A DNA stretch of 64,000 nt from Caldilineaceae bacterium (GTDB taxonomy: Bacteria > Chloroflexota > Anaerolineae > Caldilineales > Caldilineaceae). Both the position numbers and the translations under genes were made by a program. The stretch is from positions 121,166-185,165 of the forward strand of contig JAHBVH010000002.1 in NCBI GenBank assembly GCA_019637645.1, in the 5' to 3' direction. Positions within the stretch are counted from its first letter, which is position 1; every line of letters begins with the position of its first letter. Below, piece by piece: positions 16,863 to 28,000 of the stretch. Under the pieces are notes generated by a model, which did no database searches, was not told the DNA's origin, and was given only the letters and a program-made list of their open reading frames with translations.

Positions 16863-18059
16863 TTATCCGCGCTGTTCGCTCCAGGGCTGTTTCATAATTT
16901 CCCGTAGCCCATCCGCATCGATCACAATGCCCAGCCCTGGGGCTTGCGAGACGGCGACACAGCCTTCCGCATCGAGCACAAAGGGATTTTTCAGATAGCC
17001 CTTGCCGATATAGGTTTTACCTCCCTCGCGCCAATCGTTGACTTCATTGTGTTCCTGCACCAAGAAATTGGGGAGGCAGGCATCCAGCGCAATCGACGCG
17101 GCCAACGCCACCGGGCTGAGCGGGGCATGGAGCGCAACCTTCGCATAGGCAGCCTCAGCGATCGCGGCAATTTTCTTACATTCGGTAATGCCACCGGCGT
17201 GGGCGAGGTCGGGCTGGACGACGGCCAAGGCCCCATTACGCAGGGCGTCAAAGAAGATCCACTTGCCCATCCACCGTTCGCCCGCGGCAATGGGCGCGCG
17301 GGTGGTCTGCGCGATCTGATCCAATACATCGACCCGCTCCACCGGCATAGGCTCTTCAATAAAGAGTGGGCGCAGAGGTTCTAGGGCGGCAATCAGCTGC
17401 ATCGCAATGCGCGGGTGAGGATTGTGGATATCGACGGCTACATCCACACTCGGACCGACGGCTTCTTTGATCGCGGCAAAGATCGTGGCCCACTGATCGA
17501 CCTTGGTCGTCGCTTCCAAGCCTTCGCCGGGGCCAAAGTGAACCTTTAAGGCACGAAAGCCCCACTCCTGCACCAATTCTTGGGCAGACGCCGCCCACGC
17601 TGCCGGATCGTCGCCGCGCGGCGTCGGTTTTTGCTGGGTTGCATAGCCGGCGCGATAGGGTTGGCCCGGCTCAATGGTATGGGGAGGCGCACCACCCGTG
17701 GCGCGGTACATACGCACGCGGTCGCGACAGGCTCCGCCGAGCAACTGATACAATGGTTGCCCCGCAGCCTTGCCGGCAATGTCCCAAAGCGCCATATCGA
17801 TCCCACTGAGCGCGCTCATGGTCACGGGGCCACCCTTATAGCCAAGCCCCGCGTTGTACATGGCGTCCCACAGCAGCTCGATCTGGCGCGGATCTTTGCC
17901 CACTAATAGTGGCTCCAATCGCTGCACCTCGGCAATAACAGCTTCTGGGTGTCCTTCTAAAAAGGGTTCGCCGATCCCACAAATGCCCGCATCGGTGTGG
18001 ATCCAGAGCCAGACCCAACTGGGCGGCACTTTTTGGATTTCAAACTTGGTGATTTTCAT
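16863..18059 (-). CDS. Enolase-superfamily dehydratase, galactonate dehydratase-like (398 aa)
   Basis: This is a mandelate racemase/muconate lactonizing family member. The N-terminal capping domain starts with MKITKFEIQKVPPSWVWLWI and contains GIGEPFLEGHPE. The barrel carries FRALKVHFGPG, metal ligands at VDVAVDIHNPHPR (Asp), IEEPMPVE (Glu) and AAGERW (Glu), and the catalytic His in VALHAPLSP. This arrangement fits DgoD-type sugar-acid dehydratases, which turn an aldonate into a 2-keto-3-deoxy acid in the cytoplasm. Galactonate is the best guess; related acid sugars are possible. It lies 49 bases after the SARP-type regulator, in the same direction. Confidence 0.8.
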   Translation of the reverse strand: MKITKFEIQKVPPSWVWLWIHTDAGICGIGEPFLEGHPEAVIAEVQRLEPLLVGKDPRQIELLWDAMYNAGLGYKGGPVTMSALSGIDMALWDIAGKAAGQPLYQLLGGACRDRVRMYRATGGAPPHTIEPGQPYRAGYATQQKPTPRGDDPAAWAASAQELVQEWGFRALKVHFGPGEGLEATTKVDQWATIFAAIKEAVGPSVDVAVDIHNPHPRIAMQLIAALEPLRPLFIEEPMPVERVDVLDQIAQTTRAPIAAGERWMGKWIFFDALRNGALAVVQPDLAHAGGITECKKIAAIAEAAYAKVALHAPLSPVALAASIALDACLPNFLVQEHNEVNDWREGGKTYIGKGYLKNPFVLDAEGCVAVSQAPGLGIVIDADGLREIMKQPWSEQRG

Positions 18060-18108
18060 GGTTGGATTTTTGCCTCCTGTATGGCAGTTGATTCAAGCGT
18101 AGGTGGGC

Positions 18109-21100
18109 TCATCGAATGTTCTGATAAAGCTGTTTTAAGTCGCGATGAGCCACTACCTTCTCTAGAAATGAGTAACGCAAGGTTTGATCGGGAATGCGCT
18201 CTGCATATTGTTGCAGCAGATCATAGCCTTGTTGCAAGAGCGCACGCGCACGCACTGGGTGATTGGCCGCCAATCCATGGTAACAGGTCAGATAGATCGG
18301 GAAGGGTTCATCGAGGCCGACCGTCGGAGAATTCGCTAGGATCGCTAAAATTTTTTCCACCCAGGTGAGGGCTTCTGCTTGATCACCCAGGGCTAGCGCC
18401 GTGCGTGCCAACCCTGCCTGCGCTTCGGCCACGGTTGGTTGGATATCCAGCTGTTCATAGAGTTGCAAGGCATTGGCATAGGCATGCTTGGCTTCTCTCC
18501 AGCGCGCTAAACCTTCGAGCGCGTGGCCCATGTAGAGCAAGGCCCAGCCTTCGTAACGTCGATTGCGATGCGTTATGGCAAGCTGTTGTGCGCGTATGGT
18601 ATAGGGCAACGCGGCGCTGGCCGCACCGGTCAATTGATGTAGCAGCGCGGCGGTCAGCAGGGTATCGAGCTTGGCATCCAACATGGTAAAGTCTTCGCTG
18701 CGCAAGAGGGCTTCGTCGACTAAGGCTCTTGCGCGCGCAAAATCGCCAAGATAGGCATAGAGACGCGCAAGATCCGCCTCGGCATAATTTTCGTGAAAGG
18801 ACTCCCCAATTTCGCGTAAGAGCGTAAGGGCTTGGGTAAATTGTTCTAGGGCTAACGCGTATTCCCCTTGGCCGCGCATAACATCGGCCAGTTCAAAACG
18901 GGTGATCGCTTCACCCCGCCGGTAGCCCAATTCACAAGCAAGTTGTAGTGCCTGTTGATACCCTTGGCGCGCCGCACCATAATGCTGTTGATAGCGCTCG
19001 AGATTGGCAAGATTGAGCCGCGCATGCATCGCTCCCCGCAACTTGCCCATAGACTGGCACAGGTGCAAGGCTTGTGCAATCTCCGCTTTTGCTCGTGTCC
19101 GGTCATGGTGGATCGCGATGACCCCTCGATAGAGATGGGCCATAAACTGCACATCGTAATAGGATTCCGCCGGTTCGCCATCCCACACAAGCTGGGGAAC
19201 GCGCACGACTATCTCGGTCGCCGCAGCTTCGGCTTGCTGGGGAGCGCCATTGTGGTAGTGGGCTTGCGCAATGGCAAGCAGACCGATGATCTCGCCTTCA
19301 TGTCCACCCCAAGCTTGGCCGATGGCAATGGCTTGCTGGGCAATGGGAGGCGCTTCGGTGTAATTGCCGTGAGTACTCAGCATATAGGCTTCGAGTGCCA
19401 GCAATTTGCTCAGGAGGCGTTGCCAACTGGGGGTAGCGGCCTCTGGAAAGGCGTTGAGCGCGGCCTGGACCCCCCGATGCGCCTGGCGAAAAGCCGCAAC
19501 CCCTTCTTGATAGAGACCGACAATCAGATAAAAATGCCAAAGGGCATAGGCGCTGGCTTCAAGATGGGCACAGATCGCAGCGACGGTGGACGCCCGCGTG
19601 GTATGGGTGATGGCCCAACTCCAGGCTTGGCGTACATTGTCCACTTCTTGTTGGATCTCCGCGACCGCTTGGCGCGGTTGATGGCGGGTCAGCATCCGTT
19701 CCCGCACTGCCACAAAATTTAGATAGAAAGCACTATGGCGATTGGCGGCAACCTGGAGCAGATCGCTGTTCGGCTCGTCCTCGTGGGTGATCAGCGATAG
19801 CTTTTCGGCGGCAAATTGGCGCAACAGATCATGGAGTTGATAGATACCCACGCCCGCCTGCTGGATTAATGCTTTATCGACCAAACTCGCCAACTCGCTC
19901 ACCGACGCGCCCGTCACCGCTTGCACCGCGGCGCGGCTAAAGCGCCCGACAAAGATCGAGCTTTGCGCCAGGATCGTCTGCTCCCGCGGCGCGAGCAACT
20001 GCCAGGATGAGGCCAACACCGCGCTTAGTTGACGATGGCGAGCCTCTAGGTCACGCCGCGGGGAGACCAATAGATCCAGGTTTTGCCGGATGGCGACTAC
20101 TAACTCGTCAGGGGTAAAGTGCGGCGTTAAGGCTGCGGCTAACTCAATCGCCAAGGGCATGCCACTAAGGGCGCGGCAAAGTTCGATCACTGCCGACAGA
20201 TTTTGATCATGCAGTGTGAATGCGGGTAGAGCGCGCTGGGCATGATAGGCAAAGAGCTGGACACTGCCATCATGGGCCGTGTCACCTTGGTGAAGGGGCG
20301 GCGCGAGAGTGGGGAGGTGGCCTGGTGGGACGCCCAATCCTTCCAGCCGGAGGACGGTTTCGCTGAGCAATTGAAGGGGTAGCCGTGAAGTAATCACCAA
20401 CGCGAGCCCGGGTGCCGCCTGGAGGAGATCAAGGATAAAGGTACTGGCTGCCGCGGCTACCTTACTTTCCACGAGGAGATGCTCGAAACTATCAAAAACC
20501 AACAGCACCTGCCGTTGGGCAAGGTAGTGGAAGAGTGCCCGCGATAATGCCTCTTGATTCGGCGTGATAATCCCCAGTGCTTTCAGCACCGCGCCAGCCA
20601 GGGCATCGGCTAGAGTTTCGGCTTGTGGTAATAGACCACCGACGGGAACAAACCAAAAACCGTGGGGAAAAGGTGTTGTGGGTTCGGCTAGCAATTGCTC
20701 TAGCAAGCCCAATGCCAAGCGACTCTTGCCCATGCCACCGATACCGACAAGGGTGATCAGCCGCTGGGTGGTGTCACCGACGAGGGTGGCTAATTGTGCC
20801 AGTTGCGCCGCGCGCCCAACCAGCGGTGGCAGTACAGGGGGCAGGTTGGAGCGTGGTACCGGGTAGGTTGGTTGCGCGTCGGTGGTTTGCGCCTTGCCAG
20901 CGGCTTGGGCGGCGCGTCCAAGCCCATCAACAAACGTCCCTAAACGCAGCTGCTCATAGAGGGTGATCGTTTCAGGCGAGGGTGGCATCCCTAACTCTTG
21001 TTGCAGGATTTGCCGGCACTGTTCATATTGGCGGAGGGCTGCTCCTGGCTGCCCCTGCGCGGCCAACGCCTGCATCAAGTACCGATGGCCTGCCTCGTGC

Positions 21101-21705
21101 CACGGTTCGAGCGCCACGAGATGGGCTGCCTCATGGCTGGCTTGTGCGGCTGCCCCACGTGCCAAATCGTAGGGAATGAGTGCGTCAAACATGGTCAATG
21201 CCTGACGATGACACTGCTCGCGTCGCCAGCGTGACCATTCCTCAAAAGGTTGGTTATCTTTCAGTAAAAAACTCTGGAGAAACTCGCCCTGATAGCAGGC
21301 CAGCGCGGGGCGAAAGTGTTCCAAACAGATCGAGCATTGGCGCAGATCGACATGATTATGGGTCTGGCTGAATTGCCACGCCTGTTGAAAAATGGTGAGA
21401 TCAACCGCTGTCCCTTGGCTCTGCCATTGCAGCGTAGTCGGCGTAATGTGCAGGATGCGATCAACGTCTGGGACGGCACGCAATGTTTGTTTGAGAAAAA
21501 AGAGCGCCTGGCGGAGATTGTGCCGCGCCCTGCGCTCACTTTCATCCGGCCAAAGCAAGGTGGCCAAGGTGGTGCGTGGGTGGGTGATATTGGCTTCCAC
21601 CACAAGATAGATCAACAGCGCTCGCACATGCTCGGTCGCAAATTTGAGCGGTATCGTATCCCAAGTTGCGCGCACGACACCAAAGAGGTGAAGAACAATC
21701 GGCAT
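18109..21705 (-). CDS. BTAD/SARP-type regulator with AAA ATPase and TPR domains (1198 aa)
   Basis: Domains in order are an N-terminal winged-helix/BTAD region (~1-260, with LATLLWPDESERRARHNLRQ), a STAND-type NTPase with Walker A GIGGMGKSR near residue 322 and Walker B LLVFDSFEHL near 403, a winged-helix-like segment (QLSAVLASSWQLL onward), and a C-terminal array of TPR-like helices (~800-1130). Such proteins are signal-activated transcription regulators common in Chloroflexota and actinomycetes. The start is taken at ATG 21705 (MPIVLHLFGV), the usual family start. An in-frame upstream ATG adds 37 residues of promoter-leader sequence. It is divergent from the giant gene at 22069 and upstream of the dehydratase gene. 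Its signal and targets are unknown. Confidence 0.85.
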   Translation of the reverse strand: MPIVLHLFGVVRATWDTIPLKFATEHVRALLIYLVVEANITHPRTTLATLLWPDESERRARHNLRQALFFLKQTLRAVPDVDRILHITPTTLQWQSQGTAVDLTIFQQAWQFSQTHNHVDLRQCSICLEHFRPALACYQGEFLQSFLLKDNQPFEEWSRWRREQCHRQALTMFDALIPYDLARGAAAQASHEAAHLVALEPWHEAGHRYLMQALAAQGQPGAALRQYEQCRQILQQELGMPPSPETITLYEQLRLGTFVDGLGRAAQAAGKAQTTDAQPTYPVPRSNLPPVLPPLVGRAAQLAQLATLVGDTTQRLITLVGIGGMGKSRLALGLLEQLLAEPTTPFPHGFWFVPVGGLLPQAETLADALAGAVLKALGIITPNQEALSRALFHYLAQRQVLLVFDSFEHLLVESKVAAAASTFILDLLQAAPGLALVITSRLPLQLLSETVLRLEGLGVPPGHLPTLAPPLHQGDTAHDGSVQLFAYHAQRALPAFTLHDQNLSAVIELCRALSGMPLAIELAAALTPHFTPDELVVAIRQNLDLLVSPRRDLEARHRQLSAVLASSWQLLAPREQTILAQSSIFVGRFSRAAVQAVTGASVSELASLVDKALIQQAGVGIYQLHDLLRQFAAEKLSLITHEDEPNSDLLQVAANRHSAFYLNFVAVRERMLTRHQPRQAVAEIQQEVDNVRQAWSWAITHTTRASTVAAICAHLEASAYALWHFYLIVGLYQEGVAAFRQAHRGVQAALNAFPEAATPSWQRLLSKLLALEAYMLSTHGNYTEAPPIAQQAIAIGQAWGGHEGEIIGLLAIAQAHYHNGAPQQAEAAATEIVVRVPQLVWDGEPAESYYDVQFMAHLYRGVIAIHHDRTRAKAEIAQALHLCQSMGKLRGAMHARLNLANLERYQQHYGAARQGYQQALQLACELGYRRGEAITRFELADVMRGQGEYALALEQFTQALTLLREIGESFHENYAEADLARLYAYLGDFARARALVDEALLRSEDFTMLDAKLDTLLTAALLHQLTGAASAALPYTIRAQQLAITHRNRRYEGWALLYMGHALEGLARWREAKHAYANALQLYEQLDIQPTVAEAQAGLARTALALGDQAEALTWVEKILAILANSPTVGLDEPFPIYLTCYHGLAANHPVRARALLQQGYDLLQQYAERIPDQTLRYSFLEKVVAHRDLKQLYQNIR

Positions 21706-21731
21706 TCGGCCCCTACGTTGACCACAATAGA

Positions 21732-21762
21732 GACCTGACAGCTTTGGAAAACCTGGCAGGTC
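21732..21762. repeat. GACCTG(N)CAG-type palindrome in the regulator leader
   Basis: The outer arms are GACCTGACAG and CTGGCAGGTC around TTGGAAAA. It shares GACCTG(N)CAGGT and TTTGGAAAACCTG with the palindromes at 33634-33682 and 36240-36290. It lies within the untranslated leader of the SARP-type gene. Confidence 0.55.
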
Positions 21763-21856
21763 TGGTCTAAGTGCGTAACTCCTACATAAATGATTTGAAT
21801 TAGATGGAAATGCCAATGGGCAGCCACCATGCGCATTCCGTCAGCACCAATGACGA

Positions 21857-21885
21857 AGTATATCAAACGTGCAGGGCTCCGCCAA
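21857..21885 (-). promoter_or_regulatory. Sigma-70-type promoter of the SARP-type regulator
   Basis: On the minus strand, TTGGCG (21885-21880), a 17-base spacer and TATACT (21862-21857). It predicts a leader of about 145 bases. The rest of the 363-base divergent gap holds T-rich stretches with TTGACA near 21945 but no convincing -10 for the giant gene. Confidence 0.55.
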
Positions 21886-22068
21886 GTAAGTTGGGCCATA
21901 GCAGGTAAATTTTGACGATACAGGCTGGGCGGTTTTGACGTTTTTTTGACACCCCTCTGCTATCCTCTGTAACGCAACCCCGTGCCGCAAGCGCTTCCGC
22001 GCCGCTCTGCCACGCGCGTAGGCTGAGATCCAATGTTAATTTTTTGAGCTTTCCTATTCGGAGCAACC

Positions 22069-25000
22069 ATGAAGGCTTATCGAACGCCCTATCGCATGGC
22101 GAATTTTGTCTGGGTTTTTATCGCGCTTAGCATCCTACTGGGCTGGACCCTCTCGCCGCTCTTCACGCGTGCTGCCCTGCCAGAGCCGGTGACCGCGGCT
22201 TGGGCGCGCGCCCAAGCCGCGGGTAGCTATCACTTTACGAGTGACATTACCCAAACTACCCTGCCGTTGGCAACGCTAGCCAATGTGGGGCGCACCAGCC
22301 GTTCCGAAAAGCTCTATCTCGAAGGCCAAAGCGATCTGCGTACCGCGCAGCTAGAGATGACCCTTTGGTCCACAGGCGGCACTGTGCTACAAGCCGAAAG
22401 CGGTCTCGCGATCCGTACGGAGCGGGGCAAGACCTTTGCCCGCCGTGGGGCAGGCGCATGGGAAGTGATCGACGATTTCACCGACGCCTTTGCACCCCAA
22501 GGTGATTTCCTGAGCTACCTGACCGCGGTCAAGGACGTACAGGCGTTCCCCGCCGAGGCGCGGGGGGGGATCCACTTTACCCGCTATACCTTCCAGATCG
22601 ACAGCCCTGCCTTGGCCGCCGCGATGCACCAACAGCTGGAAGCTGCGTTGCGGGCCCGTGGCGAATTGCCCGCGAGCCTTCGTCTGGACGTACCAACCTA
22701 CTTTCGCGAGATGGTCGGCTCCGGTGAGCTGTGGGTTGGTGTGGATGGCCTGCCCCTGCGCCAGATCCTGACGCTGGAGTTCCCACCACAGGAAGATGAG
22801 CAAGTTCAAGCGCAGATTGTCGTCGATTTTTCTCAATTCGGTCGCACGGCCCAGGTCGCAACCGCCGCGGGAGAGTCTGGGGCGTCTGCCCTCCCTGGGT
22901 TGCCGGGTTGGCTGGCGAGCGTGGATCTGCCTACCTCGTCGGTTGGCCTGCTTTACGCACTGCCATTGCTGCTTTTAGGCATCCTGCTAGTGCGCTATCG
23001 CCGGAAGCGCTGGCTGAATGGCGGTGTGGTCGCTCTCGTGATCTTTGCCCAGGTCATAGGACCTGTGTTGACGACCTATACGAACGTCAACTTTATGGAT
23101 GCCCAAACGGCCAAAGCCGCCGCACAACAAGAACGCAAGGCGGCTGCCGACGCTGAGCGCGATCTGCGCGCGGCATTGGGAGATGTTGCATTCAATCCCC
23201 GTCTGAATCCACTCGAAAGCAACGCCGCCGCCGCTACTTTCCCCAGGGAAACTGCGCCATCACTCGCCCTGCCTGCCCCCGCCTTGCAAACCACCGATAG
23301 TGGCCTCGACACGGATGGCGACACGCTGACCGACTTTACCGAAGCGCGCATTGGCACCAGCAACGTGATCTCCGACACCGATCGCGATGGCCTCAACGAC
23401 AGCCTGGAAGTCCATGGCTTTGACTTTGGCGGGCAGCGCTGGTACACCAATCCCAACGCCGCCGACTCCAACGGCGATGGTCAAGGTGATGCGCTGGAGT
23501 GGGGCTTTACCAGCACTGGGCTACGCACCACTCCGCTCGACAGCGACGGTGATGGCATTCCTGATCTCTTTGACGCCGACAATGATGGGGATGGGGTGCC
23601 GGACAATAAAGATCTCGACCCCTTTGCCAAAGGCGCGGTGATCTACGGCGAAGCCACCCCCCTACAACTTACCCTCAACAATCTGATCGCAGACAAACCG
23701 ACGATTGTTGAGTTCCAACTACGCCCGCAGAATGAAAAACAGCTTTGGTTTGCCTTCAATGTGCTCGATTGGCCGCAGGATAGCGCTGGCCAAATGCGTG
23801 ATATTGATGGCAAAACCTATGCAGATGTTGCCACGGGAGCCGACATCGGCCAAGCCGTGAGCGAGGCCAACGGCGACCTGAAAATTGTCCCTATGCTGGA
23901 AATTCGCATGCCGACGACGGGGGCGAATCTGCCTCCGCAAACCGATCTGACCCCTTTCAACATTACGGTCAACCATTTGAGCGCCGACGAACAGACCAAA
24001 GTCGCCTATGTGCCGCTCACCATCGTGACCGATGAGAAGACGGGGCAACGCGTTGCTTTTTCTGGTCAGATGCGCTATCTGCCGACGGGAAGCTGGCCCA
24101 GCCCGCATCAAATCCGTCTGGTCTGGGTCATACAGGCCCTTGTTGATCTGCCCTGCGACAAAACGACCGATACCTCTGCCGACTGCCAAGCCGATGGCTA
24201 TCGTAACAATGTCCCGCAGATGATCCAAAGCTACTATGATGATTGGTTGCTCGCCGGTCTGACTGTGCGCGAGGAGCACGGCACCGATGTGGCGATCTTC
24301 TATGAAGACCCCGCCGTCGATAACGACAAAAAAAGTGACCAGGCAATCTGGGCCCTGGCCTTTGCCCTGGAAGGGCAATTCGTCACGCCGCGCGACGACG
24401 ACAACGATGGTCGCCGCGACCTTACGCTGGCCGATTTCCCCGCCCGCTTTGACCACGACAACAACCCCAGCGCCAGCCAGCGTATGGACGTGCCCAATTT
24501 GCTCCAGGTGGTGACGCGCAGCTATCCGACCTATGACCAGGCCGTTGCTTCGCTCACCATGACCGAGACGGCACCAATCTTAAATGTTTTCAAACCAGCC
24601 GTGGAAGCGGACCGCACCATCAAGCCGCTGCTCTTTTTTGCGCAAGAATATCGCTCGCGGATGTTGGGCCTGAACCTCGCCGCGCAAAATGGGGCAACGC
24701 TGACACTGGATATGGCACCGACGCCGCAGGACGCCCAGCCGGTGGATGTAACAGCTTTTATCAAGTGGATGGGCTATTGCGCACCGGCCAGTGGCGCGGT
24801 TTCCCTGACCCCCTGTGAGGATGACGCGTATTGGGAAGAATTGGAACTGCGGTATGCCGCGCTTGCCCCGCTGCCCGACGACGAAGAGACGGCGTGGGTG
24901 GGCGCACGCTTACAACTGACTGAGTTCTATTATACCGGTCTGCGCGCTGGCTACTCTGCCCAAGTCCAGACCGGCAGCGCGATTCCCGCCTTGGGCTACT

Positions 25001-28000
25001 CGCTGGAGAATGAAGCGGGGACGGCCACCAGCGTGCGCGCCGCGCTACGTGGGGCACACACTGTGCCACTGCTGGCTGCCCAGACCTTTCATCGTCTCTT
25101 TCCTGGCTATGTACCAGGCCAGACAAAATGGAAGGATGTCCTAAATTATGGCGCGTCGATCCGTAAAGATCTACAGGAGGCAAAGGCACTACTTGCCCAA
25201 GGCAAGGAAAGTGGGTTGATGTTTACCCAAGAGTTACAGAGTGACGACATTGCTAAACTCAAGGCGAGAATTGCTCGGAATAAAGCCTATAGCCACAACT
25301 TTCGTGCCTCCATTGTCGGCGTGGCTGGCGCTATTCTGATGGTCTCAACCCAGATTGCGAGCATGCTCCCCGATCTGCCGGCGACCGCACGCGGGGTCCT
25401 GGGCGGCGTTTCCTTGTTGCTCAACCTCGCCTTCAACGTCGCTGCGCCCATTGTATTTTATAGCAGGCTGATCAACCCTATCCTGGCTACGGGTAAGGAT
25501 ATTGGCAACACCATCGCGAAGCTCTCCCGGAACGCGTATACGGTTTCGCAGCGTGGCGCGGTAGTGGGGGTTGTGGTGGGCGTCGCGCTGACTTGGGGCT
25601 TCTTTATCTATGGCGCAGTCACCAGTGGGCAGCAACCGGGCAGCCCTCAATTCAACCGTGGTGCGGCTGAAGCGATCGCGTCAACTGTCATCACCATTTT
25701 GTTTGCGGTGTTAGCCTTTAACCCCATCGGGCTGATTATCGGCACCATCCTCGGCGTCATTGATAGCCTGCTCTCGCTGATCTGCGAATTGGGGGTGAAC
25801 GAGCTGCGCCAGGTAAAGGCTCTGGATGGGGCTTGCTTCACCCTCACTGGCACCGCCACGAAGCTGCTCACCAAATTGCTCTATAGCTATGATCTGATGG
25901 TCAACCTGGAGCGCAACGACCTCATGGTCACCGGCGCGCCGACGGTTACGCTGGCTTCCCCCAATATGGGCTATGTCAGTGGTAACAAGGTCACTGTCAC
26001 CTTGCCCGTGACAACAACGATTGTGCACAAAGACCCCGATCCGAACAATGGGGTCTTGATCTATCCCTATATGTACCTCTTCTCGACCGATAACCTGCGG
26101 CGCAGCAGCTTCAAATACAGCCTGACGAGCACCACCAACAACGAGACGCTGCCAATCGCGCTCGACCAGATGAAGGACGCCTGGCAAAACGTGCGTGAGG
26201 ACCATAAATATCTGGTCTCGCCCATGTATCGCGGCGAATTGAGCACTGTACCCGCCCCTGTGCGCGATCTGCCGCTGACCGTTGGCCTCAATCAACCCGT
26301 ACCCTTCGTACTTAACATGAGCTATGCCGTCCCGGCCTATGAATGTTGGTTAGCCCTTGTCGTGCCCGTCTGCTACAACAAGGAGTTCGTTGGCAATAAT
26401 CATGTGCCGATCAATGCGCTCCTCTACGATGTCTTCCCCGCGACCCTCGACGAGTTCCACAGTCTCACTAGCAGCGGCGACGGTGGCTTGAAACTCGGGT
26501 GGGATACCGCCTTCACCACGCTGGCCGATGCCGATGGCGATGGGTTGCGTTCCGCGGCGCACAATGGCTTAGACCCCAATGATGCCAGCGTCGACGCTGA
26601 CGGGGATGGCCTGACCGACCGCTTTGAGCTAGAAAAGCAGACCGCCGGTACGCCGCTTTCGCCCATTAGTCGCGATAGCGACAACGACGGGCTGACTGAC
26701 TTGCAAGAGATGCAGCTTGGCACCAACCCTGCCGCCGCCGATAGTGACAACGACGGGCTGCCGGATGGCGAGGAAGTCTATCATCTTCAGGATGGTAGCA
26801 CGACTTGGGTAGGCGGTTGGGATATCACCGTCAACGGCATCAATGGGCCGGTGAGCACCTTGACTGTGCGCGTCTCGTCCAACCCCTTTAGCGCCGACAG
26901 CGATAACGATGGGCTGAGTGATCTGGCGGAGCGCCAACTAGCGCAGGATGCCAACCCGGCTAACCGCGTGGACAGTCAGAACCGTCCCTATCATCCACAA
27001 GTGCCCAACAGCCCGCCGCTCGCTCTGCTGGTCGAAACCGATGATTTGGACGGCTACCTCGCCCCCGGCCAGAGCTTGCGTTACACCAACACCGTCATTG
27101 CCCACACGGCCATGGCGCCCGGTGTGCTCAACATCAGCGTACCGAATAGCCTGGGCAATGGCCTCAACCCATTGGCGTTGGGCTTCAATCCGTTGACCTT
27201 TTCTACGACACAGACCATGACGCTGCCCATCAGCCTGACCGTTGCCCCCGGCCTGGGCACGCAACCGGCGCGCCTGGATAGTACGGCCAGTACGCGCCTA
27301 CCGGACATCGGCGATGTGGTCTGGTCTTTTGCGCCAGTGACCACCGAAGCAGCGCTGGGTGGCATTGCGGCCCCCAACCTGCCCTACTATACAGCTGTTA
27401 CGCCTAGCCGCCCCGACCGTCAGGACGATTTTCACATCGCGGCCTTGGCCTTTGACCATGGTGGTGATATGGGTCGCGGCGATATCCTGAACTATACCGT
27501 TCCAAGTGGATCGATGCGGGCCATTGAGAACGACACCAACAATACGACCGCCCTGCTGGGCAACGACCCGCCCAGCCTTGCCACCAACGCCAACGGCGAC
27601 ACGCTGGCCGTCTGGGGGCAACTGCGCTATTGCAACACCATCACCTTCAATTCGCTCAAAGTGGTGACAGCCGGTGCTGACAATGGGACATCCGGCATCG
27701 AGCCGGTGATCGCCTTCAAGCCCTTCCAGGCCAACGAAAGCGTGATCTGGCGCTGGGACACCGGCGGCGGAACGCCCGATATGACGAGCGGTCAGCAGCG
27801 CGGGCCCAACGCCTTCGGCTTCCCCATAACGTTGCCGTACTGCAACGGCGGCGCGACCATCGCCGTTTACGAATCGGATGCCGCAACAGCAGAGCTCGTG
27901 GAGCAGAAGCCAGTCGATCTATTTCAACCACCTGCCGACGGTCGCCTGACCTTTAGCGGGGCCGGCCATACCATCGAATTGAACGTGACCGTCCCGCTGC

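Noticed and set aside
18955..19722. Long open frame on the plus strand (255 codons)
   Set aside because: It is antisense to the TPR part of the SARP-type regulator, has no recognisable domain and follows from codon bias of the real gene.
21706..21816. 37-residue N-terminal extension of the SARP-type regulator
   Set aside because: It runs through a palindrome in the leader and lacks family similarity. ATG 21705 gives the usual start.
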